Positions 36,422 through 50,236 of a DNA stretch of 64,000 nt are shown piece by piece (within the stretch, counting starts at the first letter, position 1; each line of letters opens with the position of its first letter). The notes beneath the pieces are model-generated. The model saw only the letters and a list, made by a program, of their open reading frames with translations, was not told the origin of the DNA and ran no database searches. Origin of the DNA: Pseudomonas oryzihabitans (lineage in GTDB: Bacteria > Pseudomonadota > Gammaproteobacteria > Pseudomonadales > Pseudomonadaceae). Made by a program: the position numbers and the translations under genes. Where the stretch lies: the NCBI RefSeq assembly GCF_014522265.1, contig NZ_CP017024.1, forward strand, positions 951,001-1,015,000. Direction: 5' to 3'.

Positions 36422-37447
36422 CTAGCGCTTGGCCTTGCGCTTGTTGCGGTACTGGTCGATGACCACGGCGACCACGATGATCAGGCCCTTGATGATGTCC
36501 TGGACGTAGGCGTCCACCCCGAGGAAGGTGAAGCCGCTGGCCATGGTGCCGAGGATCAGGGCGCCGATCACGGTGCCGGTGATGCGCCCTACCCCGCCCG
36601 CCAGGCTGGTACCGCCGATCACCGCCGCAGCGATGGCGTCCAGTTCGTAGGACATGCCCATGCCCGCCTGGCCGGTGGCGGCGCGGGCCGAGGCCACGAC
36701 CCCGGCCAGGCCCGCCAGCAGGCCGGCGATGCTGTAGACGATGATCAGGTGCTTCTTGACGTTGATGCCGGAGATGCGCGCGGCCTGCATGTTGCCGCCG
36801 ATGGCATAGGTGTACTTGCCGTACTTGGTGTAGCGCAGGGCGATGTGGAAGATCACCGCCACCACCAGGAAGATGATCACCGGCATGGCCCCGGCGCCGA
36901 TGGCGGTGTAGTTGTCGGACAGCATGCTGATCGGCTGGCCTTCGGTGTAGTAGCGCGCCAGGCCGCGGGCCGAGACCATCATGCCGAGGGTGGCGATGAA
37001 GGGCGGGATGCCGGTGACGGCGATGATGCTGCCGTTGATGGCGCCGGCCAGCAGCCCCACCCCGAGGCCGGCCATGACCGGCACCCAGACCGGCAGGTCG
37101 GTCAGCGAGGGAAACACCGCCCGGCCGAAGTCCGAGCCCTGGGCCAGACTCGCCGCCACCATGGCCGACAGCGCCAGCACCGAGCCGGAGGAGAGGTCGA
37201 TGCCGGTGGTGATGATCACCTGGGTCACGGCGATGGCCAGCAGGCCGATGATCGAGACCTGCAGGATCATCAGCACAAGGCGCTGGGAATTCATCAGGAA
37301 GCTCTGGTCACGCAGGACCCAGCCGAAGGCCTCGAAGGCCAGGCCGATGCCCAGCAGCACCAGCAGGATACCCAGTTCGGTGGGAATGCGGCGCCGCGGG
37401 CGCGCGCTGGGTAGCTCGGCGGTTTTCTTGTCCAGGAGGGCACTCAT
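36422..37447 (-). CDS. Sugar (probably myo-inositol) ABC transporter permease
   Basis: 341 residues, RbsC-like, about 9-10 transmembrane helices. Signatures: ITTGIDLSSGSVLALSAMVA, IAVTGIPPFIATLGMM and GKYTYAIGGNMQAARISGIN (the EAA-like coupling loop to the ATPase), then AAAVIGGTSLAGGVGRITGT. It follows the ATPase gene by 59 bases. Inositol specificity is inferred from the surrounding iol genes and common operator. Confidence 0.9.
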   Translation of the reverse strand: MSALLDKKTAELPSARPRRRIPTELGILLVLLGIGLAFEAFGWVLRDQSFLMNSQRLVLMILQVSIIGLLAIAVTQVIITTGIDLSSGSVLALSAMVAASLAQGSDFGRAVFPSLTDLPVWVPVMAGLGVGLLAGAINGSIIAVTGIPPFIATLGMMVSARGLARYYTEGQPISMLSDNYTAIGAGAMPVIIFLVVAVIFHIALRYTKYGKYTYAIGGNMQAARISGINVKKHLIIVYSIAGLLAGLAGVVASARAATGQAGMGMSYELDAIAAAVIGGTSLAGGVGRITGTVIGALILGTMASGFTFLGVDAYVQDIIKGLIIVVAVVIDQYRNKRKAKR

Positions 37448-37506
37448 CTTGTTCTACCTCTTGTATGCCGGGAGCGATGGGCGCAGCCCACCGCGCGAAG
37501 GGTGCG

Positions 37507-39060
37507 CTAGTGCAGTACGGGATTGCCCGAGGCCAGGTGCATGACCCGCTCCTGGGTGGCTTCGCCGCGATCGAGAAAGCCGGTGACGGTGCCTTCGTGC
37601 ATCACCATCACCCGGTCGCTCATGCCCAGGACCTCGGGCAGTTCGGAAGAAATCATGATCACCGCCAGGCCCTCGGCGGCCAGCTTGGCGATCAGCCGGT
37701 AGATCTCGGCCTTGGCGCCGACGTCGATGCCGCGGGTGGGCTCGTCGAGGATGAGGATGCGCGGCCGGGTCATCAGCCAGCGGGCGATCAGCGCCTTCTG
37801 CTGGTTGCCGCCGGAGAGATTGGCGATGCACTGGTCCAGCGAGGGGGTCTTCACCCGCAGTTGCTGGCGCATCTCCTCGCAGAGCTGGTCGAGGCGCTGC
37901 TGCTGCACGAAGCCGCCGCTGGCGAAACCATTCAGCACCGCCACCTCCATGTTTTCCCCCACCGACAGGCAGGAAAAGATGCCGGTGTCCTTGCGGTCTT
38001 CGGTGAGCAGCGCCAGACCTTTCTGGATCGCCAGATGAGGATCGCTCATCCGTACCGGCCGGCCGTCGATGCGGATCTCGCCCGCCGTGGCCGGGGTCAC
38101 GCCGAACAGCGTCTCGGCGACATTGGTGCGCCCCGAGCCCATCAGTCCGGCGATGCCCAGCACCTCGCCGGCGCGCAGGTCGAAGGAGACGCCGGAGAAC
38201 ACCCCGTCCAGGCCCAGGTCGCGCACCGACAGCAGTACCTCGTCGCGCGGCGCGGTGCGCTCCGGGAACAGCTGGGTCAGTTCGCGCCCCACCATCATGG
38301 CGATCAGGCCGTCACCGTTCATACTGTCGGCGCGCTGCAGGCCGATGTACTGGCCGTCGCGGAACACCGCGACCTCGTCGGCGATCTGGAACACCTCGTC
38401 CATCTTGTGGGTGATGTAGACGATGCCCTTACCCTGGGCCTTGAGGTCGGCGATGATGGAAAACAGATGCGCCACCTCGGTCTCGGTGATGGCCGAGGTG
38501 GGTTCGTCCATGATCAGCACATCGCTGTCGTAGGACACCGCCTTGGCGATCTCCACCATCTGCCGCCCGGCGATGGACAGGCTGCCCACGCTGTCTTCCG
38601 GGTCCAGGGCGATGCGCAGTCGGTCCAGCAGCGCCTGGGTCTGGCGACGCATCTTGCCGTGGTCCACCAGGTGCAGGGCATTGAGCGGTTCGCGACCCAG
38701 CCAGATGTTCTCGGCGATGGTCATGAAGGGCATCAGATTGAGTTCCTGGTGAATCATGGCGATCCCCGACTGCAGTGCCTGCAGCGGCGTCTCGAAGCGC
38801 ACCGGCACCCCGCGCAGCCGCACCTCGCCGGCATCGGGCTGGTAGATGCCGGCAATGATCTTCATCAGCGTCGACTTGCCCGCGCCGTTCTCGCCCATCA
38901 GCGCCAGCACGGTGCCGGGACGCACCCGCAGCTGCACGTGGGACAGCGCCTTGACGCCGGGAAACTCCTTGGTGACGTCGACGATTTCCAGCAGGTATTC
39001 GCCGGGCGCGGCCGTGGCCGCGGTGGCGGGAGCGACGGCAGGGGTGGCGGAACTGAGCAT
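37507..39060 (-). CDS. Sugar (probably myo-inositol) ABC transporter ATPase, double-domain
   Basis: 517 residues with two ABC domains, as in RbsA/MglA. Domain 1: Walker [14 protein letters not shown], signature [14 protein letters not shown] and Walker [11 protein letters not shown]. Domain 2: degenerate Walker [27 protein letters not shown] and [10 protein letters not shown]. The ATG at 39060 has AGGAG nine bases upstream; a GTG two codons earlier is less well placed. Transcription probably starts at the operator-bearing promoter near 39297-39324. Confidence 0.9.
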   Translation of the reverse strand: MLSSATPAVAPATAATAAPGEYLLEIVDVTKEFPGVKALSHVQLRVRPGTVLALMGENGAGKSTLMKIIAGIYQPDAGEVRLRGVPVRFETPLQALQSGIAMIHQELNLMPFMTIAENIWLGREPLNALHLVDHGKMRRQTQALLDRLRIALDPEDSVGSLSIAGRQMVEIAKAVSYDSDVLIMDEPTSAITETEVAHLFSIIADLKAQGKGIVYITHKMDEVFQIADEVAVFRDGQYIGLQRADSMNGDGLIAMMVGRELTQLFPERTAPRDEVLLSVRDLGLDGVFSGVSFDLRAGEVLGIAGLMGSGRTNVAETLFGVTPATAGEIRIDGRPVRMSDPHLAIQKGLALLTEDRKDTGIFSCLSVGENMEVAVLNGFASGGFVQQQRLDQLCEEMRQQLRVKTPSLDQCIANLSGGNQQKALIARWLMTRPRILILDEPTRGIDVGAKAEIYRLIAKLAAEGLAVIMISSELPEVLGMSDRVMVMHEGTVTGFLDRGEATQERVMHLASGNPVLH

Positions 39061-39107
39061 GATCACGATCTCCTCGCGGGCGCCGACCAGGCGGCGCGGG
39101 TCGCTGG

Positions 39108-39221
39108 TCAGTAGAGGGCGCTGGGCGAAGGGCTGGCCATGACGGCGCGGGCCAGGTGCAGGCAGGTATCTGGCGGACAGGCGATCGGAGACCTATGCAG
39201 GGACAGGGAGCGGGATGGCAT
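39108..39221 (-). CDS. Possible 37-codon leader ORF before the ABC ATPase gene
   Basis: [20 protein letters not shown] and 17 more residues, stop at 39108. It has a good AGGTGCCGTC ribosome site, and that site with its AT-rich lead-in is nearly identical to the one in front of the 56-codon ORF at 40556. The peptide resembles nothing known and the two peptides are not alike. It may be a leader peptide, a relic start, or chance. Confidence 0.35.
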   Translation of the reverse strand: MPSRSLSLHRSPIACPPDTCLHLARAVMASPSPSALY

Positions 39222-39235
39222 GACGGCACCTTTTA

Positions 39236-39243
39236 TTCTTGTT
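39236..39243 (-). promoter_or_regulatory. Candidate Hfq/Crc (CA) motif, ABC ATPase leader
   Basis: Minus strand AACAAGAA, matching AAnAAnAA, directly before AGGTGCC. In pseudomonads such A-rich motifs beside a ribosome site bind Hfq/Crc for catabolite repression. Confidence 0.5.
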
Positions 39244-39296
39244 GAAGGGTGCGTTCGCCGGGGCGAGGCACCGCTGTACGTCTTGGCTTGCCCTCG

Positions 39297-39324
39297 ACTC
39301 TATTGGAAAATAAATTCCAGTCAA
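39297..39324 (-). promoter_or_regulatory. Promoter and RpiR operator C (ABC ATPase-permease)
   Basis: Minus strand: -35 TTGACT (39319-39324), 16-base spacer, -10 TAGAGT (39297-39302). The spacer is filled by the palindrome TGGAA-N6-TTCCA at 39304-39319, the same motif as at 40800-40815 and 50336-50351. A bound repressor would block polymerase. Another half site TGGAA lies near 39332. Confidence 0.7.
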
Positions 39325-39403
39325 TATCTTTTTGGAATTTTTAGGTGATAATCATCGAGGGTCCGCAACCCGCCCGGCGCCGCTGGCAAGGCCCCAGATA
39401 GAC

Positions 39404-39435
39404 AAACGGGCGGTCCGTTGCCGGACTGCCCGTTT
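39404..39435 (-). terminator. Terminator-like hairpin after the binding-protein gene
   Basis: AAACGGGCGGTCCG (39404-39417) pairs with CGGACTGCCCGTTT (39422-39435) with one mismatch, about 65 bases beyond the binding-protein stop. The T tract is weak on the minus side (GTCTATCT). It separates the abundant binding protein from the ATPase-permease unit, which has its own promoter. Confidence 0.65.
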
Positions 39436-39499
39436 GCTCTGGAAAGCCGTTCTGGCGCGGCGTCCCGCCCTCGTTCCAGGACGGCGCAGGCGCCTCAGG

Positions 39500-40426
39500 T
39501 CATTTGGTCATGGCCTGGAATTCGGCGACGTTCTCCGGGGTGATCAGGCGGAAGGGAATCAGCACGTTCTGCTCGCCGGGGGTCTTGTTGATCATCTTCA
39601 GCGCCGCATCGAGGGCGCCTTCCGCCTGGCCCTTGGCGTCCTGGAACACCGAGACCGTCACCAGGCCACGCTTGATCGCCGCCAGGCCGTCGGGCGTACC
39701 GTCGACGCCGGTGACCAGCACGTCCTTCCTGCCGGCCTGGCGCAGGGCCATGGCCGCGCCGATGGCCATCTCGTCGTTGTTGGCGAAGATGGCGTTGAGT
39801 TCCTTGCCGGCCAGCAGCCAGTTGCTGGTCAGGTCCATGGACTTGTCGCGCTGCCAGGCCGCGGTCTGCTCCTCGACGATCTTGATGCCCGGATACTTGG
39901 CCAGGACTTCCTTCACCCCGGCGGTGCGGTTGTGGGTGGAGTTGTTGGCCAGATCACCCAGCAGGATGGCCACCTGGCCCTTGCCGCCGAGCTTGTCCGC
40001 CACGTACTGCGCCTGCAGGCGGCCGGCTTCCTTGTCGTCGGAAGTCACCGCGACCACGCCCGCCGGCAGGGTGGGCTCGTCGGGGCGGCGGTTGATGTAG
40101 ACGATGGGCACGCCGGCCTTGGTGGCGGCCTCGGTCAGGGTCCGGGTCGCGGCGGTGTCCACCGGATTGACGATGACCGCATCGACCTTCTGGCTGATGA
40201 AGCTCTGCACCTGGGTGAGCTGCTTGACCACGTCGTTGCGGGCGTCCTCGAACTGCAGCTGCACGCCGTCGGTCTTGGCCTTCTTGGTCATGTATTCGCG
40301 GACATAGGTAAGGTAGTTGTCGTCGAACGACGACATGGTCACCCCGACCTTGAGGTCCGCCAGGGCCGCGCTGCTGCCCAGCAGCAGCGACAGCGCCAGG
40401 GTGGCAAAGCGAGTTTTTTTCTGCAT
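39500..40426 (-). CDS. Periplasmic sugar-binding protein, probably myo-inositol
   Basis: 308 residues. Signal peptide FATLALSLLLGSSAALA then a type I binding-protein fold: LKVGVTMSSFDDNYLTYVRE, AVIVNPVDTAATRTLTEA, VPIVYINRRPDEP, FANNDEMAIGAAMALRQAG and GVDGTPDGLAAIKRGLVTVS. These are typical of the ribose/inositol group; neighbours argue for inositol. GGAGCCTGAACC precedes the ATG. A separate operator promoter lies 370 bases upstream (40793-40821). Confidence 0.9.
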   Translation of the reverse strand: MQKKTRFATLALSLLLGSSAALADLKVGVTMSSFDDNYLTYVREYMTKKAKTDGVQLQFEDARNDVVKQLTQVQSFISQKVDAVIVNPVDTAATRTLTEAATKAGVPIVYINRRPDEPTLPAGVVAVTSDDKEAGRLQAQYVADKLGGKGQVAILLGDLANNSTHNRTAGVKEVLAKYPGIKIVEEQTAAWQRDKSMDLTSNWLLAGKELNAIFANNDEMAIGAAMALRQAGRKDVLVTGVDGTPDGLAAIKRGLVTVSVFQDAKGQAEGALDAALKMINKTPGEQNVLIPFRLITPENVAEFQAMTK

Positions 40427-40555
40427 GGTTCAGGCTCCATTCGTGGGGTGACGATCAGCGAGGGGATCAGACGGGCGCAACGGCCAGGCGCACCTCGGGC
40501 GCCGCGCGGTCTTGAACCGGGCGGAGCCTGGGCGAACGCTGGAAAGACGCGGGAA
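40427..40555. other. Long leader of the binding-protein gene
   Basis: Part of the 411-base gap before the binding-protein gene. Beyond its ribosome site (near 40434) and the sORF at 40556, nothing recognisable was found here. Confidence 0.5.
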
Positions 40556-40726
40556 TCAGTGCGGGCGGTAGAACACCGCGGCGCCGGGCGAGGCGCAGAG
40601 CACGGCGCCGCTGCGCTCGTGGCAGAACAGCCGGCCGAGCAGGGCGAGCAGTCGGGAGGGACGCTGCACCTTGAGGCGGTGCACGGTGGCGAGGGCGAGA
40701 CGGAAGGAATGCGTGGAGTGGTTCAT
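40556..40726 (-). CDS. Possible 56-codon leader ORF before the binding-protein gene
   Basis: MNHSTHSFRLALATVHRLKV and 36 further residues, basic. The ribosome site AGGTGCCGTCAC is shared with the ORF at 39108-39221, as is the CAATAGAGTCGAG promoter segment. No signal peptide or family. Same caveats as its counterpart. Confidence 0.4.
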   Translation of the reverse strand: MNHSTHSFRLALATVHRLKVQRPSRLLALLGRLFCHERSGAVLCASPGAAVFYRPH

Positions 40727-40739
40727 GTGACGGCACCTA

Positions 40740-40747
40740 TTATTGTT
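40740..40747 (-). promoter_or_regulatory. Candidate Hfq/Crc (CA) motif, binding-protein leader
   Basis: Minus strand AACAATAA (AAnAAnAA), directly followed by TAGGTGCC, the ribosome site of the 56-codon ORF. Confidence 0.55.
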
Positions 40748-40792
40748 GTCGGGGCGCACGGCCCTGGTGACTCGTTTCTGCAACTGCTCTCG

Positions 40793-40821
40793 ACTCTATT
40801 GGAAATTTAATTCCACAACAA
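40793..40821 (-). promoter_or_regulatory. Promoter and RpiR operator B (binding protein)
   Basis: Minus strand: -35 TTGTTG (40816-40821), 17-base spacer, -10 TAGAGT (40793-40798). Operator TGGAA-N6-TTCCA at 40800-40815 occupies the spacer. The segment CCAATAGAGTCGAG is identical to that at promoter C. Confidence 0.7.
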
Positions 40822-40837
40822 GAGAGAAATAGAAATT

Positions 40838-41930
40838 TCATTCGACCTGTACGAATGACCGCCGCGCTCGCCCCTGGGCACCTGCCCGCGACCGCTCCGC
40901 CGCCTCTTCGAGGCCCTCTACCACCAGGCTTTCCCCCGTACGGGCACTCTGCCGCGCCGCCGCCAGGATCGCCTGGCAGGCCAGTGTTTCCTGCGGCGTG
41001 ACCGGCAAGGGCGCGCCCTGGGTGAGGGCCGCCAGCCAGCCCTCGTAGAACAGATCCCAGCGGCCCCGTTCGCTCGGTACCCGCGCGCGCTCCTCGCCCA
41101 CGCTCAGCCAGCCCCAGCGCTGATGCTCCTCGGCGCCCCAGCTGGCCTTTTCGCTGCGCGGGGTACGCCCTGGCGCAGGGCCGTGGCCTGGCCATCCAGG
41201 CCATCGACGCTATAGACGCCCCGCTCGCCGACCACCCGCAGCCGCTGCGGACAGTTCTGCAGACCGCTGCCCGAGAGGTGCGAGACCACCCCGAGCGATG
41301 GCGCAGGGACAGAAAGAATTCCCGCTCCCGCGCGGGATCGCCACGGGGGAACTGCGCCTCGGCATAGACCCGTTCGACCGGCCCGAACAGTAGCAGCGCC
41401 TGGTCCACCAGATGGCTGCCCAGTTCGAGGAGCAGGCCCGCCTCGGTGCCCAGGCCCGCCGCGGCCAGGTCGGTCAGTTGCAGGCGCGACTCGAAGAGGC
41501 GTACCCGGCCCAGGCGCTTTTCGCGCAGCAGTCGAACCAGGGTGAGCAGGTCCGAATCCCAGCGGCGCAGCTGCTGGACGCAGAGCGGGACGCCGCGTCG
41601 TTCGGCCAGCGCCATCAGGTCCTCGGCCTCTGCCAGGGTGCTCGCCAGCGGCGCCGTGCAGACCACCGGCAGGCCCTGTTGCAAGGCCTCCCGCACCTGC
41701 GCCGCCCGTTCGCCGAGAGGCGTGGCGATCACCAGGCTGTCCACCCCGGCGGCGATCAGCCCGGCCAGGTTGGGATGGCCGGCGACGCCGGGATACGCCC
41801 TGCTCAGCTCGGCGCCTGGCGCCGACGAGCCGGTCACCACACCCACCAGTTGGACGCCCGGGGTGCTGGCGATCAGCGGCGCCTGCAGCAGGCGTCCGAG
41901 GCCGTCGTAGCCGACCAGTCCGATTCTCAC
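40838..41930 (-). pseudogene. Gfo/Idh/MocA oxidoreductase with two frameshifts
   Basis: Starts best at GTG 41930 (GGAGG seven bases upstream), giving VRIGLVGYDGLGRLLQAPLI. The Rossmann half reads normally to FFLSLRHRSG. Then one base is missing in a C4 run (plus 41289-41292) before VVSHLSGSGLQNCPQRLRVV, and one more near 41161-41171 before EKASWGAEEHQRWGWLSVGE; the frame then runs to SFVQVE and stop at 40838. With both bases restored it is 364 residues. The first half uses CTAPLAST where EKP is usual, so even the intact protein is atypical. Decay or sequencing error. Confidence 0.82.
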
Positions 41931-41972
41931 GGCCGAGGCCTCCCCTGCAGGCAACACATCCCCGCGAGCGAC

Positions 41973-44964
<2,992 letters not shown>

Positions 44965-44977
44965 GGCTTCTCCCCGG

Positions 44978-46477
<1,500 letters not shown>

Positions 46478-46528
46478 GTCCTGAATCCTCGTGTCCTGGG
46501 GTCGCCGCCACGGCGAATGCGAAAGGGG

Positions 46529-47344
46529 TTAGCGAGTCAGCAGCCACTCGTGCTGCGGATCGTTGTGGAATTTCCAGACGCGCCGGGGGCCGGCCATCAC
46601 GTTGAGGTAATAGGACTCGTAGCCATAGGGCACGCTGACCGGGTGATAGCCGCGCGGCACCAGCACCACGTCGTGGTCTTCCACCGCCATGGCCTGGTCC
46701 AGGTCGCGCTCGTCGGTGTAGACGCGCTGGAAGACGAAGCCCTGCCCCGGATCGATGCGGTGGTAGTAGGACTCCTCCAGCAGACTCTCCGCCGGCAGGT
46801 TGTCGCGGTCATGGCGATGGGGCGGATAGCTGGAGGAATGCCCGGACGGGGTGCGCACCTCCACCACCAGCAGCGAATGGGCCGCCGCCGTGTCCGGCAG
46901 GATGTCGCAGACATAGCGGGTATTGGCACCCTTGCCGCGGGTGGATCGCTGCATGCTCGCCGGCTCGATCAGCCGCGGTGGCAGCCGGTCCGCCACCAGC
47001 GGATTGCCGGGCGAGGTGCAGATGGCAATTTCGGCGGTGCTGTCGGCGGTCACCCGCGCCTCGCTGCCGGGCGGCAGGTAGGCGGCATAGGGCGAGACGT
47101 CTTCGAAGACGCTCTGACGACCGACCAGCCCGCGCCAGGCGAAGGCGCCCAGCTGCGGATGCCCGCCCTCGATACTGGCACCGCCGCTGAGCAGCACGAT
47201 GCAGACCTCCAGATCGCCCGCCAGCACCGGCAGGGACTCTCCCGGTTGCAGGCGATGGGCGGCGAAGCCGACATAGTCCAGGGCGCCGGCCGGGACGCTG
47301 ACGATGTCGCGGGCGCTACGGTCGGCTTTGACGAGCAGATTCAT
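46529..47344 (-). CDS. iolB: 5-deoxy-glucuronate isomerase
   Basis: 271 residues. Isomerises 5-deoxyglucuronate to 2-deoxy-5-keto-gluconate. Cupin-like protein with metal-binding PPHRHDRDNL and EESYYHRIDPGQGFVFQRVY, ending DVVLVPRGYHPVSVPYGYES, all characteristic of IolB. 51 bases to iolA; 11 bases from iolE. Confidence 0.95.
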   Translation of the reverse strand: MNLLVKADRSARDIVSVPAGALDYVGFAAHRLQPGESLPVLAGDLEVCIVLLSGGASIEGGHPQLGAFAWRGLVGRQSVFEDVSPYAAYLPPGSEARVTADSTAEIAICTSPGNPLVADRLPPRLIEPASMQRSTRGKGANTRYVCDILPDTAAAHSLLVVEVRTPSGHSSSYPPHRHDRDNLPAESLLEESYYHRIDPGQGFVFQRVYTDERDLDQAMAVEDHDVVLVPRGYHPVSVPYGYESYYLNVMAGPRRVWKFHNDPQHEWLLTR

Positions 47345-47355
47345 CGGATTCCTCC

Positions 47356-48252
47356 TCAGGCAGTGGCCTGCGCCACCAGCTGGCGCAGATGGTCGTAGCC
47401 CTTCTTGGCGTATTCGTAGGCCGGCGCCACGGCCGGGTCCTGCTCGGCCTCCACCACCAGCCAGCCTTCATAGCCGGCAGCCACCAGCACCTTGAGCAGC
47501 GCCGAGAAATCGATGTCGCCGTCACCCGGCACGGTGAAGGTGCCGTTGAGGATGCAGTCCGGAAAGCTCCACTGGTGGTTGCGCGCCAGCTGCACCACGG
47601 CCTTGCGCACGTCCTTGAAGTGCACGTGGCAGACCCGGTCGATATGTTGCTGCAGCACGCTCAGGGGATCGCCACCGCCCATGTAGCAATGGCCGGCATC
47701 GAACAGCAGGCCGACGTCCGGAGAGGTCAGCGCCATCAGCCGGGCGATGTCCTCGGGCGCTTCCACATAGGCGCCCATGTGGTGGTGATAGGCCAGGCGC
47801 AGGCCCTGGCTCAGGGTGAAGGCGGCCAGGCGATCGAGCTTCTCGGCATAGGCCTGCCAGGCGGCGTCGCTGTGGAAGCGCGGCCGCTCGATCAGCGGCC
47901 GGCGCTGCCCCTGGATGGAGCCGGCCACCTCGCCGTAGACCAGCACCTTGGCGCCGTTCTCGGCCAGCAGCCGGCAATGCGGACGGATCGCCTCGATCTC
48001 GACCTCAACATCCCGGTGCGCCAGGCCGCTGGAATACCAGCCGGACACCAGCTCCAGGTCATGCTGGCCGAGTACCTCGCCCAGCGCCTTGGGCTCGCTG
48101 GGAAACTTGCCGCCCAGCTCGAAGCCCTGGAAGCCGATTTCCTTGCCCTCGCGCAGGATGGTCGCAAGCGGGGTGTCGCCGCCCAGGGCCGGCAGGTCGT
48201 CGTTGGCCCAGGAGATGGGGTTGATGCCGATCTTGAGTTGTTGTGCGGTCAT
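47356..48252 (-). CDS. iolE: Inosose (2-keto-myo-inositol) dehydratase
   Basis: 298 residues. TIM-barrel metalloenzyme removing water from scyllo-inosose. Features: IGINPISWANDDLPALGGDT at the N-terminus, GFELGGKFP, YHHHMGAYVEAPEDI, LLFDAGHCYMGGGDPL and CHVHFKDVRKAVV, which hold metal ligands. 25 bases after iolC. Confidence 0.95.
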   Translation of the reverse strand: MTAQQLKIGINPISWANDDLPALGGDTPLATILREGKEIGFQGFELGGKFPSEPKALGEVLGQHDLELVSGWYSSGLAHRDVEVEIEAIRPHCRLLAENGAKVLVYGEVAGSIQGQRRPLIERPRFHSDAAWQAYAEKLDRLAAFTLSQGLRLAYHHHMGAYVEAPEDIARLMALTSPDVGLLFDAGHCYMGGGDPLSVLQQHIDRVCHVHFKDVRKAVVQLARNHQWSFPDCILNGTFTVPGDGDIDFSALLKVLVAAGYEGWLVVEAEQDPAVAPAYEYAKKGYDHLRQLVAQATA

Positions 48253-48277
48253 GTCGGAGCTGCTCGTCAGGAGGCGA

Positions 48278-50215
48278 TCAGGCGCGGGCGTCGCGCCAGG
48301 CCTGGATCAGGAATTCGAAGTTGCTGCGGATCTGCGCGACCAGCGCACGGTCGTCGATCTCGCCGGCCAGCCAGGCCCGACTCGGCTGGGCGAAGATGGT
48401 CCGGCCCACGGCGAAGCCCTGGCAGCGCTGGCTGGCGCTGGCCTGACGAAAGCCTTCGGCCAACTCTTCGGCCGGGGCGTTGAGGCCCAGCACCACCACG
48501 CCCTGGCAATGGGGATCGCGTTCGGCGATCAACTGGTCGAGTTGCTGCCAGACGGCGGCCGGCTGCGCCTCGATCTTCCACCACTCGGGATAGATGCCCA
48601 GGTTGTACAGTCGCTTGATGGCGCGATAGAGCACGTCCGGCCGGCTGGAGGCATGGTTCTTCGGTGGGATGACCTCCAGCAGGAGTTCATGACCGCTGGC
48701 CTGGGCCGCTTCATACAGCCCCTTGAGCTGAGCCTCCTGCTCCAGCCGCAGCAGCGGCTCGTCATCGGGGTGGAATTGCACCAGGCACTTGATGATCTGC
48801 TCGCTCGGCCAGCTCAGCAGGGTGCTGCCCACCGAGCGACCATGCTCGAAGGCCAGCGGTCGCGAATTCTGCAGCTCCACCGGCCGGGCGATCCACCAGC
48901 CGCGGCCGCTGGCGGCATTCAGGGCGTCCTGGCCGAAGCGCTCGTCGGCCAGCAGCCCGACGTCGGCGGCCACACCCTGACGCTGCAGGTCCTGCTCGAC
49001 CTCGGCGATGGCCTGGACGAACAGCTGCTTGAGCGCCGGAATCCGCGCCGGGTCGGCGCCCACCCGCTGGGCGCTCTCCACCAGCTGGTAGCGGTGATCG
49101 AAGGCGAAGATGAACAGCGGCTGCCACTGGCGCCGCCGCGTGCTGACCCGGTGCAGCCGGGTCAGCACCGGATCGAGGTCGGGACGGGTGATGGGTACCG
49201 GACTGTGGTTGAGGTAATCCAGCTCGGCCAGGGTCGGCATGGCCGGGGCGCAGCCGTGGCGCGACACCACCAGCCCGCCGCAGGCATTGGCCAGCCGGCA
49301 GCATTCGGCATCGTTGCCGCCGGTCAGCCAGCCGCGCAGGAAGCCGGACATGAAGGCATCGCCCGCACCCAGCACATTGAGCACCTCGACGCGGATGCCA
49401 CGATGGATCTCGCCTTCCTCGAGACGCGCCGGAATGGCACCCTGGATCACCGTGCAGCCCTGGGCGCCAAGCTTGACCACCAGGGTCGCCGCGGTCACGT
49501 CGCGGACCCGGCGCAGGGCGGTGAGCAGGTCTTCGCTGCCCCCGGCGATCTGGAATTCCTCTTCGGTGCCCACCACCAGGTCGAAGCGCGGCAGGATGCG
49601 CTGCACATGGGCGCTGACCTCGGCACTGGCGATGAAGCGGGTCTCGCCATCGGCCTTGCCGGTCAGCCCCCAGAGCACCGGGCGGTAGTCGATGTCCAGC
49701 ACCCGCTTCACGCCGTTGCGCTCGGCGTAGTCCAGCGCCCGGCTGCTGGCCTGGAACACCCCCTCGGTGGAGAAGTGGGTACCGGTGATCAACAGTGCCT
49801 TGGCGCTGGCGATGAAGGCCTCGTCGATGTCGTCCGCGCCCAGCGCCATGTCGGCGCAATTCTCGCGATAGAACACCAGGGGAAAGGTCTCGCGGTCCTT
49901 GATGCCCAGCAGCACCAGGGCGGTGAGGCGCTCGCGATCCACCTGGATACCGCGGGTGTCGCAGCCTTCCTGCGCCAGCGTCCGAGTCAGGAAGCGGCCC
50001 ATGTGGTCGTCACCGACCCGGGTCAGCATCGCCGACTTCAGCCCCAGGCGCGCGGTGCCGAAGGCGATGTTGGCGGAGGATCCCCCCAGGTACTTGGCGA
50101 AGCTGCTGACGTCTTCCAGTGGCGCCCCGATCTGCTGCGCATAGAGGTCGACGCCCAGTCGCCCCAGGCAGATGACATCCAACTGGCGCCCGCTGGCGAA
50201 GAAATGATCACCCAT
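48278..50215 (-). CDS. iolC: 5-dehydro-2-deoxygluconokinase fused to DUF2090 aldolase-like domain
   Basis: 645 residues from ATG 50215 (CAGGAGCCACCC upstream); an in-frame TTG at 50245 is ignored. Residues 1 to about 330 are a PfkB kinase (DVICLGRLGVDLYAQQIGAP; VLNVLGAGDAFMSGFLRGWL with catalytic Asp). Residues 340-645 are DUF2090 (FIFAFDHRYQLVE; VVVLGLNAPAEELAEGFRQA), a class I/II aldolase-like barrel found fused to IolC in many bacteria and thought to cleave the phosphorylated product, replacing IolJ. First gene of the iol operon, transcribed from operator A. Confidence 0.93.
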   Translation of the reverse strand: MGDHFFASGRQLDVICLGRLGVDLYAQQIGAPLEDVSSFAKYLGGSSANIAFGTARLGLKSAMLTRVGDDHMGRFLTRTLAQEGCDTRGIQVDRERLTALVLLGIKDRETFPLVFYRENCADMALGADDIDEAFIASAKALLITGTHFSTEGVFQASSRALDYAERNGVKRVLDIDYRPVLWGLTGKADGETRFIASAEVSAHVQRILPRFDLVVGTEEEFQIAGGSEDLLTALRRVRDVTAATLVVKLGAQGCTVIQGAIPARLEEGEIHRGIRVEVLNVLGAGDAFMSGFLRGWLTGGNDAECCRLANACGGLVVSRHGCAPAMPTLAELDYLNHSPVPITRPDLDPVLTRLHRVSTRRRQWQPLFIFAFDHRYQLVESAQRVGADPARIPALKQLFVQAIAEVEQDLQRQGVAADVGLLADERFGQDALNAASGRGWWIARPVELQNSRPLAFEHGRSVGSTLLSWPSEQIIKCLVQFHPDDEPLLRLEQEAQLKGLYEAAQASGHELLLEVIPPKNHASSRPDVLYRAIKRLYNLGIYPEWWKIEAQPAAVWQQLDQLIAERDPHCQGVVVLGLNAPAEELAEGFRQASASQRCQGFAVGRTIFAQPSRAWLAGEIDDRALVAQIRSNFEFLIQAWRDARA

Positions 50216-50228
50216 GGGTGGCTCCTGC

Positions 50229-50236
50229 TTATTGTT
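50229..50236 (-). promoter_or_regulatory. Candidate Hfq/Crc (CA) motif, iolC leader
   Basis: Minus strand AACAATAA, matching AAnAAnAA, three bases before the AGGAG of iolC. Third instance of the same arrangement in this locus. Confidence 0.55.
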
